From Burkholderiales bacterium (GTDB lineage Bacteria > Pseudomonadota > Gammaproteobacteria > Burkholderiales > Burkholderiaceae_C): 6,446 nt of DNA. Made by a program: the position numbers and the translations under genes. Below the pieces are notes generated by a model that worked only from the letters and a program-made list of their open reading frames with translations, was not told the DNA's origin and searched no databases. Where the stretch lies: positions 1-6,446 of the forward strand of contig CANJKD010000147.1 of the NCBI GenBank assembly GCA_947474415.1, given 5' to 3'. Of the stretch, positions 6,261 to 6,446 are shown one piece after another (position 1 is the stretch's first letter; every line of letters begins with the position of its first letter).

Positions 6261-6446
6261 CGCACGTGCGCCAGCGCCATGCCTACGGTCGATCCCAACT
6301 CGGCCGCGCTTGGCGCCACCAGCAAGCCGTTGGCGCGCATGATTTCCGCCTTCTCGCCGGCGGTGTCTCCTACCGCCGAGATGATGGCGCCGGCATGGCC
6401 CATGCGGCGTCCCTTCGGCGCGGTGAGGCCGGCCACGTAGCCGACC
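6257..6446 (-). CDS. mtkB: Malate-CoA ligase (malate thiokinase) alpha subunit, C-terminal part
   Basis: The last 62 codons are present; the gene continues beyond the right edge of the window. They read as the C-terminal end of the succinyl-CoA synthetase alpha (SucD) family: VGYVAGLTAPKGRRMGHAGAI near the start of the fragment holds the phosphohistidine loop, with the phosphorylated His in GHAGAI, followed by GDTAGEKAEIMRANG and a short helical end closing ALAHVR. SucD and malate-CoA ligase alpha subunits cannot be told apart from this piece alone. The following PEP carboxylase and malyl-CoA lyase genes match the mtkA-mtkB-ppc-mcl order known from serine-cycle methylotrophs, so malate is the likely substrate: malate, CoA and ATP give malyl-CoA, ADP and phosphate. 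The stop overlaps the PEP carboxylase GTG start by four bases. Confidence 0.88.
   Translation of the reverse strand, partial: VGYVAGLTAPKGRRMGHAGAIISAVGDTAGEKAEIMRANGLLVAPSAAELGSTVGMALAHVR

Noticed and set aside
4497..6440. 647-codon open frame on the plus strand opposite the PEP carboxylase
   Set aside because: It is a shadow of GC-rich codon bias on the opposite strand. Its composition (His, Gln, Ala and Arg rich) resembles no family, and the minus strand carries full PEP carboxylase motifs throughout.
1..6446. CRISPR array, tRNA or rRNA gene, insertion sequence, or new defence or mobile system
   Set aside because: No regularly spaced direct repeats, no cloverleaf-like sequence, no transposase or recombinase motifs, and no unexplained gene cassette were seen on either strand.

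Overview
The window is high-GC DNA with the codon bias of a betaproteobacterium. A Burkholderiales (Methylibium/Rubrivivax-like) source is my inference from gene content and protein style, not something the sequence proves. Its core is a minus-strand operon for C1/glyoxylate carbon metabolism: the 3' end of a malate-CoA ligase (malate thiokinase) alpha subunit (6446-6257), a complete phosphoenolpyruvate carboxylase (6260-3417) and a complete malyl-CoA lyase (3358-2375). Together these carboxylate PEP to oxaloacetate, activate malate to malyl-CoA, and split malyl-CoA into glyoxylate and acetyl-CoA. This is the C4-to-C2 arm of the serine cycle of methylotrophs. Malate dehydrogenase, the ligase beta subunit and the remaining cycle genes are not in the window.

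A plus-strand LysR-family regulator of the CbbR/QscR type (1343-2332) converges on the malyl-CoA lyase gene. The two genes are 42 bases apart, and a perfect 8-bp hairpin sits over the lyase stop codon. QscR- and CbbR-type regulators are known to control serine-cycle and Calvin-cycle genes respectively, so this gene is the natural candidate regulator of the cluster, although no operator is visible here.

Upstream of the regulator lies a fumarylacetoacetate hydrolase (FAH)-superfamily gene (435-1346) with a twin-arginine-like leader. It shows three kinds of damage: loss of one metal-binding glutamate, an internal deletion that removes the TGTP loop, and an apparent one-base deletion at the natural C-terminus. 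The frameshift makes the frame run on until its stop overlaps the regulator's start codon. I call it a pseudogene. The first 434 bases hold no convincing intact gene: there is a perfect 10-bp inverted repeat at the left edge and what may be a frameshifted remnant of a membrane protein.

The most informative observation is that the PEP carboxylase has replaced three of the four residues that bind the feedback inhibitor aspartate in the E. coli enzyme. This fits an enzyme carrying cycle flux rather than serving anaplerosis. I found no CRISPR array, tRNA, rRNA, insertion sequence or wholly new system.
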